Source: JBEHYA01 sp048498415 (GTDB taxonomy: Bacteria; Pseudomonadota; Alphaproteobacteria; UBA9219; RGZA01). Taken from it: a stretch of DNA of 45,429 bases. Below the pieces are notes generated by a model, which worked only from the letters and a program-made list of their open reading frames with translations, was not told the origin of the DNA and made no database searches. Position numbers and translations under genes: made by a program. The stretch is from positions 1 to 45,429 of the forward strand of contig JBEHYA010000005.1 of the NCBI GenBank assembly GCA_048498415.1, written 5' to 3'. Shown here one piece after another: positions 44,140 through 45,429 of this stretch (its first letter is position 1; the number at the start of each line of letters is the position of its first letter).

Positions 44140-44565
44140 TCAATGTTGTTTTGACCGGCATTTGCCGTGATCGGCCAACGCTTCGATTACCCGGCAATCC
44201 GCGACGGTTTGGCATGCGCAGTTTTCCGTTACCCGTATAAGTTCCTTTTCGAGTTTTTTCAGCTTCTTGACGCGGTCGCGCACGCCCTCCAAATGGCGGC
44301 GGGCGATTTCATCTGCCGTATGGCATTTTTCTTCGGGATGCGCGGCAAGGCGAAGAAGCTCACGGATATCCTCCACGTCAAAACCCATATCCCGCGCATG
44401 CCGGATAAAGCTCAGACGCTTGACGCTGTCCGTGCCGTAGCGACGCTGGTTGCCTTCCGTTCTGGCCGGAGGTTTGAGCAGGCCGATCTGTTCGTAAAAC
44501 CTGATCGTCTGGATTTTACATCCCGTTTGTTCAGCCAATCCGCCAATCGTCAGCTCTTTCAACAT
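44140..44565 (-). CDS. MerR-family metal sensor (ZntR/CadR-like)
   Basis: 141 residues from ATG 44565 (AAGGACGG); ATG 44580 is an alternative with similar strength. DNA-binding domain LTIGGLAEQTGCKIQTIRFYE (6-26), dimerisation helix VRDRVKKLKKLEKELI, and metal ligands Cys81, Cys116, Cys118, Cys124, plus Cys136. The cysteine layout resembles ZntR and CadR, sensors of zinc, cadmium or lead. It is divergent from the CDF gene with a MerR-type promoter between them. It ends 21 bp before DUF2460 and points the same way as the tail genes. Confidence 0.88.
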   Translation of the reverse strand: MLKELTIGGLAEQTGCKIQTIRFYEQIGLLKPPARTEGNQRRYGTDSVKRLSFIRHARDMGFDVEDIRELLRLAAHPEEKCHTADEIARRHLEGVRDRVKKLKKLEKELIRVTENCACQTVADCRVIEALADHGKCRSKQH

Positions 44566-44587
44566 GTTACCGTCCTTCATAAAGTCC

Positions 44588-44618
44588 TTGAAGCTCTAGT
44601 AACTAGAGATATTAGCAT
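44588..44618 (+). promoter_or_regulatory. MerR-type promoter of the efflux gene
   Basis: TTGAAG (44588-44593), 19-bp spacer, TAGCAT (44613-44618). The spacer contains the perfect dyad CTCTAGT-A-ACTAGAG (44594-44608). Over-long 19-bp spacing with a central dyad is the hallmark of promoters that MerR proteins untwist on metal binding. Confidence 0.85.
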
Positions 44619-44645
44619 AGCAGACGAAAATTCAAGAGGTTAGAA

Positions 44646-45281
44646 ATGGGCGCACATTGCCATGACGGGGACTGCCAGAATTTTGAAGGCATGTCCGCTG
44701 CTTACAAACGCATTCTCGTAATCGTCGGCGGAATCAATCTGCTGATGTTTATCGTCGAAACTCTGGGCGGTCATATAGCCGGGTCGGTTGCACTTCAGGC
44801 CGACGCTCTGGATTTTCTGGCCGACTTCATCACTTACACGGGTTCGCTGCTGGTTATCGGAAGATCCGTCCGATTAAGGGCCAATGTTGCTTTGTTGAAG
44901 GGCGTCAGTCTTGCCGTCATGGGCGTTTACGTTTTCGGCGCGACTGTTTACCGCGTATTCATTCTTGGCGTGCCGGAAGTGCTGACCATGAGCGTGATCG
45001 GTTTTCTGGCGCTAGCCACCAACGTGACCAGCGTTTTACTTCTTTACCGCTGGCGCAATGGCGATTCCAACGTGCGTTCGGTCTGGCTGTGCAGCCGTAA
45101 CGACGCTATCGGCAATGTAGCGGTTCTTGTCGCAGCCGGTTTGGTGGCATGGACAAATACCGGCTGGCCGGATGTCGCCGTTGCCGGGATCATGGCTTGG
45201 TTGTTCCTCAATTCGTCATGGCTTATTATCCGGCAGGCATTAAAGGAAAAGAAGACCGCACAGACATTGGCGACTAACTAG
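44646..45281 (+). CDS. CDF-family cation efflux transporter without C-terminal domain
   Basis: 211 residues, SD AGAGG. An N-terminal metal-binding tail HCHDGDC (4-10), then six hydrophobic segments. Transport-site acids are in ALQADALDFLAD (Asp53, Asp56, Asp60) in TM2 and NDAIGN (152-157) in TM5. It stops at the sixth helix plus a Lys-rich tail, so the cytoplasmic zinc-sensing domain of longer CDF proteins is missing. Zn, Cd or Co antiport at the inner membrane is expected, controlled by the divergent MerR protein. Transcription opposes the tail genes. It ends 4 bp from the tape measure stop codon. Confidence 0.87.
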   Translation: MGAHCHDGDCQNFEGMSAAYKRILVIVGGINLLMFIVETLGGHIAGSVALQADALDFLADFITYTGSLLVIGRSVRLRANVALLKGVSLAVMGVYVFGATVYRVFILGVPEVLTMSVIGFLALATNVTSVLLLYRWRNGDSNVRSVWLCSRNDAIGNVAVLVAAGLVAWTNTGWPDVAVAGIMAWLFLNSSWLIIRQALKEKKTAQTLATN

Positions 45282-45285
45282 CCTT

Positions 45286-45429
45286 TCAAAGATTACGGTT
45301 CGCACGCTTGATGCCGCGCGCCGCTTCAGCCGCAATCTGGGCTTGGCTAGCGCGGAAGCTGTTAGCATCCTGCGTCGTGATATTCATGACAACATTCACC
45401 GGCGAAGCTGAACGGGCATCTTTAGGCAG
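45286..45429 (-). CDS. C-terminal end of phage tail tape measure protein (gp11-like)
   Basis: Minus-strand frame ending at TGA 45288-45286; the 47 visible residues read VNVVMNITTQDANSFRASQ, then QIAAEAARGIKRANRNL. This is the recognisable C-terminal signature of GTA-type tape measure proteins (VVMNI-T-DA-SF-RSQ...R-RNL). The gene continues beyond the window. Confidence 0.85.
   Translation of the reverse strand: MPKDARSASPVNVVMNITTQDANSFRASQAQIAAEAARGIKRANRNL

Larger units (their letters stand above)
34643..45429 (-). mobile_element. Prophage lysis, fibre and tail region (continues right)
   Basis: Genes run right to left: tape measure end, DUF2460, DUF2163, NlpC/P60, host-specificity protein, three fibre-type proteins, small lysis-region proteins, endolysin, Rz and Rz1. 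The tail order equals genes 11-15 of gene transfer agents, but the fibres and spanins point to a phage. A metal-efflux cassette interrupts the order at 44140-45281. Confidence 0.87.

Noticed and set aside
34643..45429. Gene transfer agent instead of prophage
   Set aside because: Tail order is GTA-like, but spanins, fibre genes and an inserted moron cassette fit a phage; the head genes are outside the window, so this remains a judgement.
1..45429. CRISPR arrays, rRNA or tRNA genes
   Set aside because: No regularly spaced repeats or RNA-gene signatures were seen on reading both strands; not checked by software.

Overview
The window looks like an alphaproteobacterial chromosome of fairly high GC. 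Pointers are the GTA-type tail module, the RepB/ParB-type genes tied to a serine recombinase, a relic of the bacterial transglutaminase-like cysteine protease (BTLCP) family, and ordinary glpD/glpK, argE and beta-carbonic anhydrase genes. Genus cannot be fixed from what is visible.

Layout. (1) 1-12.2 kb is chromosomal housekeeping DNA: a partial coiled-coil protein, a 49-residue hydrophilic protein with its own terminator, an XRE regulator, a dimethylargininase-like hydrolase, ArgE-like deacetylase, GlpD-GlpK, carbonic anhydrase, a BTLCP relic lacking its catalytic segment, a DUF2726 protein, a spermidine synthase-like enzyme and a lipocalin. (2) 12.5-18.6 kb is a tight seven-gene plus-strand operon: aspartoacylase-like deacylase, GNAT acetyltransferase, a non-alphaproteobacterial-looking arginyl-tRNA synthetase, an unknown protein, an aldehyde-dehydrogenase-like protein, a nucleotidyltransferase and an unknown protein. 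It resembles a small biosynthetic or conjugate-forming cluster built around arginine. (3) 18.6-23.7 kb is an integration and regulation module: excisionase-like HTH, a small orphan gene, a putative repressor, a large serine recombinase broken by one frameshift, and two overlapping ParB/RepB-like genes. (4) 23.8-34.6 kb is a phosphorothioate (PT)-based defence island of the SspABCD type. sspB-sspC-sspD lie on the minus strand, sspA is divergent, and a convergent three-gene plus-strand module (GHKL ATPase, SF2 helicase, PLD nuclease) fits an SspFGH-like restriction module. (5) 34.6-45.4 kb is the lysis, fibre and tail part of a prophage, transcribed right to left. A MerR-regulated metal efflux gene pair sits between the tape measure gene and the DUF2460 gene.

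How the parts work together. In the Ssp system, SspA mobilises sulfur from cysteine, SspB nicks DNA, and SspC/SspD help install the phosphorothioate. The partner module attacks DNA lacking the mark. The sspA/sspB divergent promoter carries two matching 19-bp dyads that overlap the likely promoter elements, so dosage is probably repressed. sspA ends 3 bp from the prophage Rz1 gene, so defence island and prophage may be one element. The MerR-CDF pair has a textbook 19-bp-spacer MerR promoter and looks like lysogenic-conversion cargo.
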